64,000 bases of DNA from JAXMAF01 sp046350555 (GCA_046350555.1 JAXMAF010000007.1:62001-126000), one strand, 5' to 3'; counted from the first letter of the stretch, positions 44,650 to 54,696 are shown. A program made the numbers and translations. Notes: a model not told the origin generated them from the letters alone.

Positions 44650-46086
44650 GTGTCAAGCACCTTCGCCACCGCTCGCGGCCTCGTGTGCGAGCAGCTCGTC
44701 GAGATCCTTCCGTCGTTTCCCGACCTGCCGTCGAGCGGACCGGACCTGACGAGGCTCGCTCCGCGCGACGCGGCGCTCGCCAGGGCCATCGACGGTGCCG
44801 TGCGGCGCCGCTGGCTCTCGCTCGAGGCGGTCCTGCGCGCGCGGGTGTCGCGCGATCTCCACACCCTCGAGCCGGGCGTGCGCGCGGCGCTGCTGGCGGG
44901 CGCGGCGCAACTGCTGCTGCTCCGGCGCCTCCCGGACCACGCCGTCCTGCACGAAGCGGTCGAGTGGACGAAGCGCCACGTGCGCGTCGGCGCGGGGAAC
45001 CTCGTGAACGCCGTGCTGCGCGCGGTGATCCGCATGCGCGACGAGGCGTCGCGCGGCCGCCTCGATGCGCCGGCCACCGACACGCGGCGCGGCGAGTCCA
45101 TCGATGACGAGGCGAGCGCCCGCCTCGGACGGAACGAGCTGCCGCTCGACGACGGCGAGGTGCTCCGATTCCGCGAGGAGATCTTCCCGGTCGATCCGGC
45201 ATCGCGACTCGCGGCGCAGACCAGCCATGGGCCGGCGATGGTGCATCGCTGGATGGCGACCCATGGAGCGACGCGCGCCGCGGCACTGTGCCTCCACGGC
45301 GTTGCGCTGCCGCCGACGATCCTGCGTCTCATGCCCGGCGACAGCGCCGACGCAGGCGAGGGCGATGCGTTGCTTCTTCCGCACGAGCGACGGGGATTCG
45401 CCGTCCTCGCGGGCGAGCCGGGCTCCCTCGCGAAGTGCCTTGCCCGCTCGCCGGCGACCTGGGTGCAGGATCCCACGTCCGCGGCGGCCGTCGACGCGTG
45501 CGCAGCGCTTGGACCGTTCGATCCGGGACTCATCGTCGATCCGTGCGCGGGCAACGGAACGAAGATGCGGCAACTCGCCCACGCCTTTCCGCGAGCCCGC
45601 CTGATCGCCAGCGATCCCGACTCCGCCCGCCTCGCGATGATTCGCGGGGCGGCCGCGGCGACCGCATCCTCGGGCGTCGCAGCGGCCTCGATCGAGGTCG
45701 TTCCGGCCCACGAACTGGCGCGGCGCGCGGCGGCGCTCGGCCGCGACGATCTGGTCCTCCTCGACGTGCCCTGCTCCGCGACCGGCGTCCTCGCGCGACG
45801 CCTCGAAGCACGCTACCGCCTTTCGCCCGCGCGGCTCCGCCGGCTGGTCGAGTTGCAGCAGCGCATGATCCGCGATGGCGCAGCCCTGCTGCGCCCCGGC
45901 GGACGCATCCTCCATTCGACGTGCAGTGTCGAACCGGAGGAGAACGAGCGCAGTGGGCGTGGATCGAGGCGACGCTGGCGGTCCGGCGGCTCGGCGGAGT
46001 CGATCCTTCCCGCCGCTGCTCTCGGCGACGCGCCGACGAGCCAAGGCGACGGCGGGCGCCTGGGGCTCTTCGGCCCCGTGGCGTGA
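44650..46086 (+). CDS. rsmB: 16S rRNA (cytosine-967-C5) methyltransferase RsmB-like
   Basis: From GTG 44650 the protein has an NusB-like N-terminal domain (PRDAALARAIDGAVRRRWLS, then LHEAVEWTKRHVRVGAGNLV) and a SAM-dependent methyltransferase domain: VQDPTSAAAVDACAALGPFD, motif I DPCAGNGTKMRQLA, the PCS catalytic-type motif LDVPCSATGVLARR (Cys ~374), and the second Cys in LHSTCSVEPEENE (~425). After this motif an alternative frame gives AQWAWIEATLAVRRLGGVDP, more like RsmB, so an indel near 45.95 kb is likely and the last ~45 residues are uncertain. Confidence 0.88.
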   Translation: MSSTFATARGLVCEQLVEILPSFPDLPSSGPDLTRLAPRDAALARAIDGAVRRRWLSLEAVLRARVSRDLHTLEPGVRAALLAGAAQLLLLRRLPDHAVLHEAVEWTKRHVRVGAGNLVNAVLRAVIRMRDEASRGRLDAPATDTRRGESIDDEASARLGRNELPLDDGEVLRFREEIFPVDPASRLAAQTSHGPAMVHRWMATHGATRAAALCLHGVALPPTILRLMPGDSADAGEGDALLLPHERRGFAVLAGEPGSLAKCLARSPATWVQDPTSAAAVDACAALGPFDPGLIVDPCAGNGTKMRQLAHAFPRARLIASDPDSARLAMIRGAAAATASSGVAAASIEVVPAHELARRAAALGRDDLVLLDVPCSATGVLARRLEARYRLSPARLRRLVELQQRMIRDGAALLRPGGRILHSTCSVEPEENERSGRGSRRRWRSGGSAESILPAAALGDAPTSQGDGGRLGLFGPVA

Positions 46087-46189
46087 TCGGATCAGCTGCC
46101 CGCCGCGCGGCGCTGCGTGCTGCGTGCGGCAAGCATCCCGCCCGGTCGTGAGCTACCATCCGCGGCTTCGCTCCAAGGCCCCGTCGCAC

Positions 46190-46645
46190 ATGAAGATCAT
46201 CGACATCCTCTCGCCAAGGGCGGTCAAGGTCCCGCTCGTCTCCACGACGAAGCGCGGCGCGATCGACGAACTCGTCGACGCCCTGGCCGACGCCGGCCTC
46301 ATCGGCGACGCCGCGGCGCTCAAGCGCGTGGTGTGGGAGCGCGAGAGCCAGCGATCGACGGGAATCGGCGAGGGCCTCGCGATTCCCCACGGCAAGTGCC
46401 CGACCATCGGACGGCTCGTCATGGCCGTCGGGCGGCCGGCGCATCCGATCGACTTCGACTCGATCGATCGCAAGCCGGTGCGCCTGGTCGTCCTGCTTGC
46501 GTCGCCGCCCGACCGGACCTCCGATCACATCCAGGCGCTGGGACGCATCAGCCGCCTGATGACCAACGCGCAGTTCCGCGAGGCGACGTACAACGCGCCG
46601 ACGACCGAGTCGCTCTTTGCGCTCTTCGAGAAGGCCGAGCAGTGA
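46190..46645 (+). CDS. PTS EIIA-type (fructose/nitrogen) domain protein
   Basis: A 151-aa single-domain protein. The phosphorylatable His (~67) is in STGIGEGLAIPHGKC, and VVLLASPPDRTSDHIQALGR is the conserved helix of EIIA-Fru/PtsN proteins. No EIIB, EIIC, HPr or EI gene is close, so it more likely serves a regulatory phosphorelay (PtsN-like) than sugar uptake. It starts at the ATG shortly after rsmB, with about 100 bp between. Confidence 0.9.
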   Translation: MKIIDILSPRAVKVPLVSTTKRGAIDELVDALADAGLIGDAAALKRVVWERESQRSTGIGEGLAIPHGKCPTIGRLVMAVGRPAHPIDFDSIDRKPVRLVVLLASPPDRTSDHIQALGRISRLMTNAQFREATYNAPTTESLFALFEKAEQ

Positions 46646-46740
46646 CGATCACGGACGCGAGGCGCGCATCGGCAGCCCGCCGCGCCGAGCGCCCCTCCGG
46701 TCGGAGACACCGGCGCCTCGATCCCGCACGCCGACCGCGC

Positions 46741-46791
46741 ATCGCCGGGCCTTGATCGCCGGGCCTTGATCGCCGGGCCTTGATCGCCGGC
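46741..46791. repeat. 14-bp tandem repeat
   Basis: About 3.6 units of GATCGCCGGGCCTT between the PTS IIA gene and the polyferredoxin gene. The unit is twice seven bases, in line with the heptamer arrays elsewhere. Confidence 0.9.
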
Positions 46792-46810
46792 ATTCTCCCC
46801 GCGCACCGCG

Positions 46811-48832
46811 CTACCTTGCGTCACCGCCGATCGACGCATCTCCGCCCGTCTCGGCGGCCTTGCCCTTCCGAAGGAACGGTGCCGCCTCCGCGGCGCGACC
46901 GACGCCGCCGAGCAGCTCACCCAACGCCCGGTTGAGCCGCGGATTCTCCGGATCGAGCTCGACGGCGCGGCGCATCTGCCGCTCGGCCTCGTCGAGGTCG
47001 CCGCGCTTGCCGAGTCCCAGCGCGAGCGCATAGTGCGCGAACGGGTTGTTGGGCGCGATCTCGAGCGTGCGGCGGACCAGCTCGATGCCCTCGTCGAGCT
47101 CCGCGCCGTCGCCGTGCAGCACGAGCAGCAGCGAGAGGCGGCGCATGACCTGGAGGTTCTCCGGCTGCGCGGCGAGCGCGTTGCGGCAGAGCTTCGTCGC
47201 GGTGGCCGAGTCGCCAAGCGACTCGAGCACGGTGGCCGTCTCCTCGAGCGTCGCAAGGTACTCCGGGTGAGCGGCCAGCTTGGCGCTCACCCACTCGACG
47301 GACTCCTCGTCCTTTCCCTGGACGCGCCGAAGCCTCGCCACGCCGGCGACCGCCGGCTCGTTGTCGCCATACCGCTCGATCGAGCGCGTGAGGAGCGCCT
47401 CGGCCTCGTCGAAGCGGAGCTGGGCGGCGAGCAGCCACGCGCGACGCAGGTCGATCTCGGGCTGCCACGGCCAACCCAGGCCGATTCCTCCATCGCCGAG
47501 AAACGATGCAAGGGTGTAGAGCCGCTCGGCTCGATCGGCATGCGCGCGCATCGCCGGTGGAATCTCCAGCGGCGCGGCCGCGAAGATCCGATGCGCGGGA
47601 ACCGTGACGCGATCGTCGTGCCAGCCCGCCAGCATCTTGGCGCCGCTGACCACGGCGCTGTGCGCCACCAGCGCCAGCATCCCGACGACGAGGGCGAGCA
47701 TCGCCACGCCGGCGGGCCGCAGCGCACCGTGCTGCCGGAGCACGAGCCGATGGAGCGTGACGTTCGCGTCGCGCAGCGTGCGCCAGCCCTTCCAGGCGAG
47801 CCAGACGACGATCGCGGTGATGCCCGACGCGAAGAGGAGCGGGACGACGCCGTAGATGCTCCGCACGCCGAGGAAGGTGATCAATGCGAGTCCAGCGAAG
47901 GCGAACTCCTCGCCCCACGAGAGATCCCAGCGGCGCTTCGCGACGCGCTCCGGCTGGACGCGCGGCTTCGTGGCGATCGCCGGCGCGCCGAAGCCGAAGT
48001 AGAGCGCATCGTTCGGACAGACGCTCACGCAGTCCATGCACTTCATGCAACCGGGATCGATCACCATCCCGAAGTCGCGCACCTCCTCATGGACCCGCAC
48101 GTTCGACGTGCAGACCGCGGTGCAGTGACCGCAGTGCTCGCACGCATCCGTCACGCGGATGCGCGCCGGCGCGAGCTCGTCGAGCGGCGCGAAGAGGCCG
48201 CCGTAGGGACAGCCGTATGTGCAGTAGCCCTTCGCCCCCAGGAAGTAGACGACCCCGAATCCGCAGACGAGAAGGAAGGGGATCGCGACGATCGGCCCGG
48301 GGAACGTGCGCCAGAAGTCCAGCGTGGTCAGGTGCAGCGACCAACCGGGCCAGGTCAGCTCCGGGCGCGTCCACGGCGCGACCGCCAGCCGATAGACGAG
48401 CGGCCAGACAAACATGTACAGCGCCAGCGCGAGCGGCACGAGCATGAGCAGGCGCGCCCGGAACGGATGCGGGCGCACGCCGACCTTGGCGAGCATCGCG
48501 GCGCAGAAGTCCTGGAGCAGCACGACGTGACATCCCCAGCCGCACATCCAGCGTCCGAGCACCGCCGTCGAGACGAGCGCCGCGACGAAGAAGATCGCGC
48601 CGACGTTGATGATGCCGGACTTGACCGTCTCCATCGTCTCGGACGGCTCGATGGGCGTGGTGGTCGAGCCCATCGCCAGCCACTGCACCACGTGGGCGAT
48701 CATGAGGAGCTGCACCGCCACGAGCACGATCCAGCGGCGCCTCGCGTTGCGCGACCGCTTGACGCGAGGCGCCGGCGCAGCGAGGACCGGCAACGACACG
48801 CGAACCGGCGAGGGCGTCGAGGTGCACGGCAT
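46811..48832 (-). CDS. membrane polyferredoxin (NapH/CcoG-like) fused to TPR domain
   Basis: A 673-aa protein. The N-terminal half has about five TM helices with NapH-like cysteine motifs (RWMCGWGCHVVLLQDFC; KGYCTYGCPYGG), then two 4Fe-4S ferredoxin motifs: CEHCGHCTAVC and CMKCMDCVSVCPNDALYFGF. Two more TM helices follow (LALITFLGVRSIYGVVPLLF region and GVAMLALVVGMLALVAHSAV). The C-terminal ~220 residues form TPRs (APNNPFAHYALALGLGKRGD, LDEAERQMRRAVELDPENPR). Polyferredoxins of this kind pass electrons at the membrane; the TPR fusion suggests a scaffold for a partner. Single gene, ATG 48832. Confidence 0.85.
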   Translation of the reverse strand: MPCTSTPSPVRVSLPVLAAPAPRVKRSRNARRRWIVLVAVQLLMIAHVVQWLAMGSTTTPIEPSETMETVKSGIINVGAIFFVAALVSTAVLGRWMCGWGCHVVLLQDFCAAMLAKVGVRPHPFRARLLMLVPLALALYMFVWPLVYRLAVAPWTRPELTWPGWSLHLTTLDFWRTFPGPIVAIPFLLVCGFGVVYFLGAKGYCTYGCPYGGLFAPLDELAPARIRVTDACEHCGHCTAVCTSNVRVHEEVRDFGMVIDPGCMKCMDCVSVCPNDALYFGFGAPAIATKPRVQPERVAKRRWDLSWGEEFAFAGLALITFLGVRSIYGVVPLLFASGITAIVVWLAWKGWRTLRDANVTLHRLVLRQHGALRPAGVAMLALVVGMLALVAHSAVVSGAKMLAGWHDDRVTVPAHRIFAAAPLEIPPAMRAHADRAERLYTLASFLGDGGIGLGWPWQPEIDLRRAWLLAAQLRFDEAEALLTRSIERYGDNEPAVAGVARLRRVQGKDEESVEWVSAKLAAHPEYLATLEETATVLESLGDSATATKLCRNALAAQPENLQVMRRLSLLLVLHGDGAELDEGIELVRRTLEIAPNNPFAHYALALGLGKRGDLDEAERQMRRAVELDPENPRLNRALGELLGGVGRAAEAAPFLRKGKAAETGGDASIGGDAR

Positions 48833-48958
48833 GGGGATGCGATCGTATTGGGCGTGGAGGAGAGGACAACGGAACGGTCTCCGCCCCCGGCCCGCCGTGC
48901 GCCGGAGAAGGCGCCGCGATACCTTGCCACCACGGGATCATCGAGCGACCGCGCCTGA

Positions 48959-49237
48959 ATGAACTCCCTCGTGCTCAGCCTCGCCCTGTCCGCGATCGTC
49001 AGCCCGATCGCGTTCGTCCTCATGTGGCTCGACAAGCGCGCCGCGACGCGCGGGCGCGCCCGCATCCCCGAAGCGACGCTCCACCTGGCCGAACTCGCCG
49101 GCGGCTGGCCGGGGTCTCTGCTCGCCCAGCGGCTCTTCCGCCACAAGACCGTCAAGCCGAGCTACCGCCTCGTCTTCTGGTCGATCGTGGTGACGTACCT
49201 CGGCGCGACCGCGCTCGCCGCGAGATACCTCGGTTGA
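48959..49237 (+). CDS. DUF1294 membrane protein
   Basis: A 92-aa protein with an N-terminal TM segment (LALSAIVSPIAFVLMWLDK), the conserved RIPEATLHLAELAGGWPGSL and QRLFRHKTVKPSYR motifs of DUF1294, and a C-terminal TM helix. These are small inner-membrane proteins of unknown function, sometimes fused to cold-shock domains; here it stands alone. It is divergent from the polyferredoxin gene. Confidence 0.85.
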   Translation: MNSLVLSLALSAIVSPIAFVLMWLDKRAATRGRARIPEATLHLAELAGGWPGSLLAQRLFRHKTVKPSYRLVFWSIVVTYLGATALAARYLG

Positions 49238-49252
49238 TCCGTGGCATGATCG

Positions 49253-49460
49253 ACGCGCGGAAGCGAGCAGCGGCCAAAGGCCACCGCGCAGCAGCAGCAC
49301 CCGACGCGCCCAACCCGCGAAAGCGAGTGTCGGCCCGGACGGAACATGATCTCACGGCGCGCCCGCCACGCGAAAGCGAGCAGCGGCCCGAACGGAGCGA
49401 TATCTCGCGACGCGCCCACCCCGCGAGAGCGAGCACGGCCCCGAGGGCCGCGCGCAGCGC
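49253..49460. repeat. degenerate ~55-bp tandem repeat
   Basis: Three to four units, each built as GACGCGCCCA, then CCCGCGAAAGCGAGC, then a CGGCCC-rich stretch, start near 49253, 49301, 49356 and 49410. They fill the gap between DUF1294 and the 3' end of the sigma factor gene. No ORF of credible composition spans them. Confidence 0.7.
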
Positions 49461-49470
49461 TCAAACAAGC

Positions 49471-50550
49471 TCAGTTCTCGGTCGCCGTGCCGTCCACGAC
49501 CGCCTTCGCGTCGGGATGGCTCTGTTCCAAGGCAAGCCGGATCTTCTCCAGCGCCTTATTCTGGATCTGCCGCACGCGCTCCTTGGTGACGCCGATGATC
49601 TGGCCCACCTGCTCGAGCGTGAGGGGGATCTGGTCCTCCTTGAGCTCCAGTCCGAAGCGGTGATGGATCACGGTCTTCTCGACGTCGCTGAGGTCGGCCT
49701 CGTTCTTGAGGACGATGTGCTTGACCTCCTCGGCGCACTCCTTCTCGTGCAGCGCCCGGACGGTCTCGAGGTGATTGCTCTTCTCGAGCGCCGGATCGAA
49801 GTCGGTCGGGAAGCGCTGGCGGTACTTGCTCAGCTTCATGCCCTGGCGACTGAACGCCTTGAGGATCGCGCGGCACGCGTAGGTGCTGAACTTGAAGCCG
49901 CGGCCGCAGTCGAACTTGTCGACGGAACGGAGCAGCGCCATGTTGCCCTCGCTGACGAGATCGGCGAAGTCCACCTCGCTCATGCGGGTGCGCTTGGCCA
50001 TGGCCAGCACGAGCGCCAGGTTCGTCTCGGCGATCTGCTCGCGGTAGCTCACCGCGATGCGGTTCCAGCGAAGCAGCTCGCGCGCCTGCTCGAGCGTCGG
50101 CTCGCCATCACCGATGTCGATCTGGATCTCGCGCATGCGATGCCGCGCAAAGTTGTACTGAAGGAAGAGCACCCGCTCCTGTGCGCCGGTGAGCAGGATC
50201 GTTCCGGGGTTCTTCCCGCCGCGCCCACGCCCGCGATCGCGGCCGGGCGTCAAGTCGTCCATCAGCGGGCGGTACCACGAGACATCCGGCTTCTCGATCG
50301 CCGGCGCCTCCTTGTAGATCCGCGTCTCCGCGTTGGGCTTGTAGAACTCTTCCGAGTCGATGTAGTCCACCGGCTCCGAAAGCACCTGCCGCAGCAGGCC
50401 CTCTTCCTCGGTGGTGAGACCCGTCGACGCGCTCGACCCGCGGTGCGATGGCGCACGATCGCCGGCGCTCAGGCGCACGGGACGTCGCCGCTGCCGAACA
50501 CGGCTGAGCGGCGAGTTGTCTGAGATCATGGGCCGAAGCAGGGGATTCAT
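49471..50550 (-). CDS. RpoD-family sigma-70 factor
   Basis: A 359-aa sigma factor, shorter than RpoD and lacking the long region 1.1 and non-conserved insert. It has a region 1.2-like segment (TTEEEGLLRQVLSEPVDYID), region 2 (LALVLAMAKRTRMSEVDFAD; DCGRGFKFSTYACRAILKAF), a short region 3 and region 4 (PLTLEQVGQIIGVTKERVRQ) with a helix-turn-helix. The region 2 and 4 sequences diverge from housekeeping RpoD (no LREANLRLVVSIAKKY match), so a group 2 or 3 role is likely. ATG 50550 is preferred; 50658 would include unlike sequence. Confidence 0.88.
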   Translation of the reverse strand: MNPLLRPMISDNSPLSRVRQRRRPVRLSAGDRAPSHRGSSASTGLTTEEEGLLRQVLSEPVDYIDSEEFYKPNAETRIYKEAPAIEKPDVSWYRPLMDDLTPGRDRGRGRGGKNPGTILLTGAQERVLFLQYNFARHRMREIQIDIGDGEPTLEQARELLRWNRIAVSYREQIAETNLALVLAMAKRTRMSEVDFADLVSEGNMALLRSVDKFDCGRGFKFSTYACRAILKAFSRQGMKLSKYRQRFPTDFDPALEKSNHLETVRALHEKECAEEVKHIVLKNEADLSDVEKTVIHHRFGLELKEDQIPLTLEQVGQIIGVTKERVRQIQNKALEKIRLALEQSHPDAKAVVDGTATEN

Positions 50551-50951
50551 GGCATTACCCGTCGCAAGCTCTCCGTCCACGCGGGGGTCGACGGCTCGCA
50601 TCCAGACGATCCGTGTGCGAGCATCGGGAAGCCGCTCCCAGCGAGCGGTCCCCGTCAATACAAAACGCCGAAGGCGGCTGGAATGTACCGCTTCTTACGA
50701 AAAAGAAGCCGCTGGGTTGGAAAGATTCCAAGAAAAGGTGGAGAGGTGGACAAGGATTCGTGTGGCCGCCTCGATCGGATGCCGGCGGCGCGTGGGCCAC
50801 CAACGTCGATGAATCGACCAATCGACGCAGATCGGTCGAGATCACCGAAGATCGCCATGAGATCGGCGCCGAACGACCCATCTTCGGCATGGCGGAGCCG
50901 GGCGCGGCCCTGCCGTCGAGCCCAATCCTACTTCTGGCGACAGGGATCCAC

Positions 50952-51422
50952 CTACTCCGGTTTTCCACCGGAGCTGTCGTAGACCCACGCGTCGATGGCC
51001 CGGGACGACTCGACGACCTCGCCGGGCTTGAAGAAGAGCGCGATCTCGCGCGCTGCGGCCTCCGGACCGTCGGACCCGTGAATCAGGTTGAAGCTGTTCG
51101 AGACGCCGAAGTCGCCGCGGATCGTTCCCGCGGCCGCCTTCGACCCGAACGTCGCACCCATCAGGTTCCGGCAGATCGCGATCGCACCGATTCCCCGAAC
51201 CGCAAGCACGAGCACCGGGGCGGAGGTCATGAAGCGGACCAGGCCGGCGTAGAACGGCTTGCCTTGGTGGTCCTTGTAGTGGGTGGCCGCCAGTTCGGGC
51301 GTGATCTGCATCAGCTTGCAGCCGGCGATCTGGAGTCCCTTGTCTTCGAGGCGTCCGATGATGCGACCCATGAGGCCGCGCTGCACAGCGTCTGGCTTGA
51401 GGATGATGAGCGTCGTTTCCAT
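50952..51422 (-). CDS. ndk: nucleoside diphosphate kinase
   Basis: A 156-aa enzyme that equilibrates nucleoside di- and triphosphates. It starts METTLIILKPDAVQRGLMGR, contains the substrate Tyr/Lys region (HYKDHQGKPFYAGLVRFMTS), a GTIRGDFGV loop, and the active-site His (~115) in NLIHGSDGPEAA. Length is standard. ATG 51422 is the canonical start; the frame runs on to 51707 without family support. Confidence 0.96.
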   Translation of the reverse strand: METTLIILKPDAVQRGLMGRIIGRLEDKGLQIAGCKLMQITPELAATHYKDHQGKPFYAGLVRFMTSAPVLVLAVRGIGAIAICRNLMGATFGSKAAAGTIRGDFGVSNSFNLIHGSDGPEAAAREIALFFKPGEVVESSRAIDAWVYDSSGGKPE

Positions 51423-51706
51423 GGTGGGGGCGGGAATGATAACCGCTGGCGTCGCGGCCGCCTGCCCTTCGATCGCCGCCGCGACCGTGACGTCTCCAAA
51501 AGCACCACCGCCACGTCCGAGGACGTGACGATGGGAAGGAGGAGAAGCCACTTGATGCGCGTTCCAGTCGACCTTCGCGCGATGCTCGACCCAATCGTGT
51601 CCCGGCCCGCCGCTGGCGAAGGGTCGATCGCGTCCAGGTGTGCCGGGCTCTGGAACGGGAGACTGGCCAGCCGTAGACGGTTCGTACCGGTGCTTGACCC
51701 GGCCCA

Positions 51707-51746
51707 TGCCTGCTCATGCCTGCTCGTGCCGGCTCTTGCCGGCTCG
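51707..51746. repeat. 10-bp tandem repeat
   Basis: Four units: TGCCTGCTCA, TGCCTGCTCG, TGCCGGCTCT, TGCCGGCTCG, about 285 bp upstream of the ndk start. Confidence 0.85.
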
Positions 51747-52052
51747 TTCGCGCCACGCGTTGGCATCCATCCACTCGTCCCGTCGTACCAGGCCGAGTGG
51801 ATGGCGGAGCGGCCTCCGTTCGATCGAAGGAGCCGGGGCGCGATCCGGCTCCACGGCCGTCGATGTCGGGCTTGCGACCCGCCGCAGGCGGCGCCCCCGC
51901 GTGGAGGGTGCAACCAACCATGCGACGGGCGCGGAAGCCCGCACAGGCGACGCCGACGGATCGGCCCGCTCGGCCGACAGAAGTGCGCCGTCCCCCCACT
52001 GCCTGCGTGAAGAAACGGATGGAATGTCAGAAAGAATCTGTCCTCCAACCGC

Positions 52053-52159
52053 CACGCGCGTCCCAGCGATCCTCGCGCCCCGCCCACGGCCCAAACTCCG
52101 CCCCGAGATGCCACGATGGGCATGAGGTCGAACGCATGGAGGTCGACAGGAGTCCGTAG
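52053..52159 (-). repeat. dispersed MITE-like element, copy 5 (degenerate)
   Basis: Minus-orientation copy. The core GAGGTCGAACGCATGGAGGT is well kept; the outer ends (ACGCGCGTCCCAG and AGTCCGTAG) are diverged. Confidence 0.75.
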
Positions 52160-52411
52160 AAGGCGGGGAGGTCCGCTGGCGTCCCCATCAGGCCCGGGCG
52201 TCGCTGACGACCTCCGTTCGGCGCGGCACCCGCCGCCGAGGCCGAAGGGCCGGACGCCGACATCCGCCCGACGCGCCCGCCGTCGAACACAACGTCCGTG
52301 CCCCCGCCGCCACCGCGAGCGTCGGCGGGGCGCCGAACGGAGCGCTCAACCTCGCGCATCGACCGGGTTGGACTGCGGGCGCGTCGCGAGAGGGAGTCGA
52401 GAGCGGGGATT

Positions 52412-52481
52412 GGGGATCGGGATCTGGGATCTGGGATCTGGGATCTGGGATCAGGGATCAGGGATCAGGGATCGGGGGTCA
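52412..52481. repeat. heptanucleotide tandem array (GGGATCT/GGGATCA)
   Basis: Ten 7-bp units: one degenerate, four GGGATCT, three GGGATCA, then GGGATCG and GGGGTCA. The reverse complement of the CTGATTC array at 24.3 kb rotates to GGAATCA, one base from GGGATCA, so the two arrays are related. Confidence 0.9.
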
Positions 52482-53109
52482 GGCATCCGGCCTTCAGAGT
52501 CAGCCCGTTTGACGCGCTAGATCCCGTCACCGAGCAGTCCCTCGACGGACGGTCGAACCGCTCCCAGACCAATCCTCGACGCGGCGCGCTCGAGCCGACT
52601 TCGATCGAGCGCGTCGAGCGCCGCCGACGGTGGCCGGCGAGGCTCGTCGGCAGCCGGTCGCTGGGTCGTGCACGCCGCGGCAATCGATGAACGCGCCGCG
52701 TCCGGGACGGGCTTGTTCTGAGGCGTGTTGTTGGCGCTGCACGACATCGTCGACTGTCTTTGGCGAAACGGGTGGTGGATTCGATCGACTCCCAGCAGCT
52801 CGTGAACCGCGACATGCTCCGTTCACGCGCCCCGCTGCGGCCCGCCTCCGGTCCCTTCTCGGCGCCAGGGCGAGCGTGCGGCAAGCGTCTGACGGGCGCT
52901 CCAACGAGCCTCCAGTGGCCACTGCGATCGCTTGCCAAGGAACTCGCGGCAAGGCGGATGCGCACTCCCCAACACGGAGTCAATCGACAGACACGGCGAG
53001 TCGGACGCACATTTCACGGCGAAGTGCCTCCTGAACGTCGACATGCTCCATTCGTCGACCCGCGCGGGACGGTTCCAATCAAATGCCGAACATCGGGTTG
53101 CGCGACGTC

Positions 53110-54670
53110 CTAGGAGCTTGCGTCACAGGCTGATTGCACAACCATTTTCGCGTCCACAAAAAACCGCTGGCGGCCCTGGTGCGAATAGAGCCGCATGGAG
53201 AGCGCCTTTCGTCCGTACGAGCCCGACCAGCACCTGCTGCTGCCGCCGTCGCTTCGGGAGTGGCTGCCCGGCGGCCACCTCTCGCACTTCGTCTCCGACA
53301 CCGTGGACCAGCTGGACACGGGGCCGATCCTGTCCTGGTATCGCGGCCGGGAGCAGGGCAACCTGCCCTACCACCCGGCGATGATGCTCAAGGTGCTCGT
53401 CTACTGCTACTGCACCGGAACCTTCTCGTCGCGGCGCATCGCCAAGGCGATCGAGGACTCCGTCCCCGTCCGGTTCCTCGCCGCGGGCCACGCGCCCGGA
53501 CCATCGGACGATCTGCCGCTTCCGAGAACGGCACCTCGACGCCTTCCAGGCGCTCTTCGCGCAGGTGGTCCGCATCGCGGTCGAGACCGGACTCGTCACG
53601 CTCGGGACGCTCGCCATCGACGGCACGAAGATCCGGGCCGATGCCAGCAAGCGGAAGGCGATGAGCCACGCCCGCATGAAGGAGGAGGAGCAGCGCATCG
53701 GGAAGGAGATCGCGGCGATCGTCGCCAAGGCCAAGGGCGAGGACCACGGCCGAGGACGTGCAGTTCGGTCCGGACTTCCGCGGCGACGAAGCTGCCGCAG
53801 GAACTGCGCCGCCGCGAGTCGCGGCTGACGAGGATCGTCGCGGCAAAGCGGCGGCTGGAGGAGCCGCTGAAGGCCGACGCCGAGGCGAAGGCGGCGGAGG
53901 CGAAGCGCGCAGGGACGAGGACGACGACGCAGGCTCGCCGCCCCGCCAGCACTCCGGCACGCCCGAGCCGAAGGCGCAGGAGAACTTCACCGATCCCGAC
54001 AGTCGGATCATGCAGGACGGAAGCGGCGCGTATCAGCAGTGCTACAACGCGGCGCTCGCGGTCGACTCGACCGCGAGGATCGTGGTGGCGGTGGACGTGC
54101 AGCAGTGCCCGTGCGACCAGTCGATGCTGATCCCGATGATCGAGAGGTCCGAGCGGGCGCTGGGCGTGGGCGTCGACGGATCGCCGACGACGATCGTGAA
54201 GACGGTGCTGGCCGACGCCGGCTTCTCGTGCGAGCGCAACCTGGTGGCGCTGGAGCGCCGCGAGGGGACGACTGGCTGTCTCGCCGTGGGCCGGGAGGGC
54301 AAGGCGTCGAGGCGGCCGCCGGATCCGGACTCGGCGCGCGGCCGGATGGCGGCCATGCTGAGGACGGAGGAGGGACGCAAGAGATACAAGGAAAGGAAGC
54401 ACCTCGCGGAGCCACCGATCGGATGGCTGAAGGAGGCGATGGGATTCAGGCAGTTCAGTCTGCGAGGATTGAGGAAGGTGACTGGCGAGCTGAACCTCGT
54501 GACGATGGCGATGAACCTGAGACGGATGGCGACGATGGCGGTGTGATCCCGAAGCGGTCGCCGCAGCGCCGCGAGGAGTCCCCGATCGGGTCGACGCCGC
54601 AGTCGCGAGGGAATCGACCCACGGCGCGGGCAAGACGGTCACGGATCTCGGCTGTGACGCAAGCTCCTAG
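53110..54670. mobile_element. IS1182-family insertion sequence
   Basis: Perfect 19-bp terminal inverted repeats: CTAGGAGCTTGCGTCACAG at 53110-53128 and its complement at 54652-54670. CTAG at both outer ends may be a 4-bp target duplication, in which case the element proper is 53114-54666. It carries one broken transposase gene and ends 26 bp before the uvrA start. Confidence 0.9.
53195..54546 (+). pseudogene. IS1182-type transposase, multiply frameshifted
   Basis: Starts MESAFRPYEPDQHLLLPPSL, the typical N-terminus, followed by GNLPYHPAMMLKVLVYCYCT. The frame shifts near 53.50 kb to RERHLDAFQALFAQVVRIAV and GTLAIDGTKIRADASKRKAM (first catalytic Asp region). Further shifts between 53.75 and 53.93 kb precede FTDPDSRIMQDGSGAYQQCY, YNAALAVDSTARIVVAVDVQ, VLADAGFSCERNL, and the C-terminal ERKHLAEPPIGWLKEAMGFR. 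At least three indels are needed for a single frame, so the copy is probably inactive unless these are assembly errors. Confidence 0.86.
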
Positions 54671-54696
54671 CATCGCAGCCTGCGCGACCGATCCAC

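Larger units (their letters stand above)
51423..53109. other. gene-poor, repeat-bearing region
   Basis: No credible gene was found in this 1.7-kb stretch on either strand. It contains a 10-bp repeat (51707-51746), a degenerate copy of the dispersed element (52053-52159), a heptamer array (52412-52481), and two loosely similar blocks ending CGACATGCTCC (near 52815 and 53040). It ends at an IS1182-type element. Confidence 0.65.

Noticed and set aside
52465..53010. 181-codon minus-strand frame in the gene-poor region
   Set aside because: Arg/Ser-rich, overlaps the heptamer array, no motif, no ribosome-binding site.
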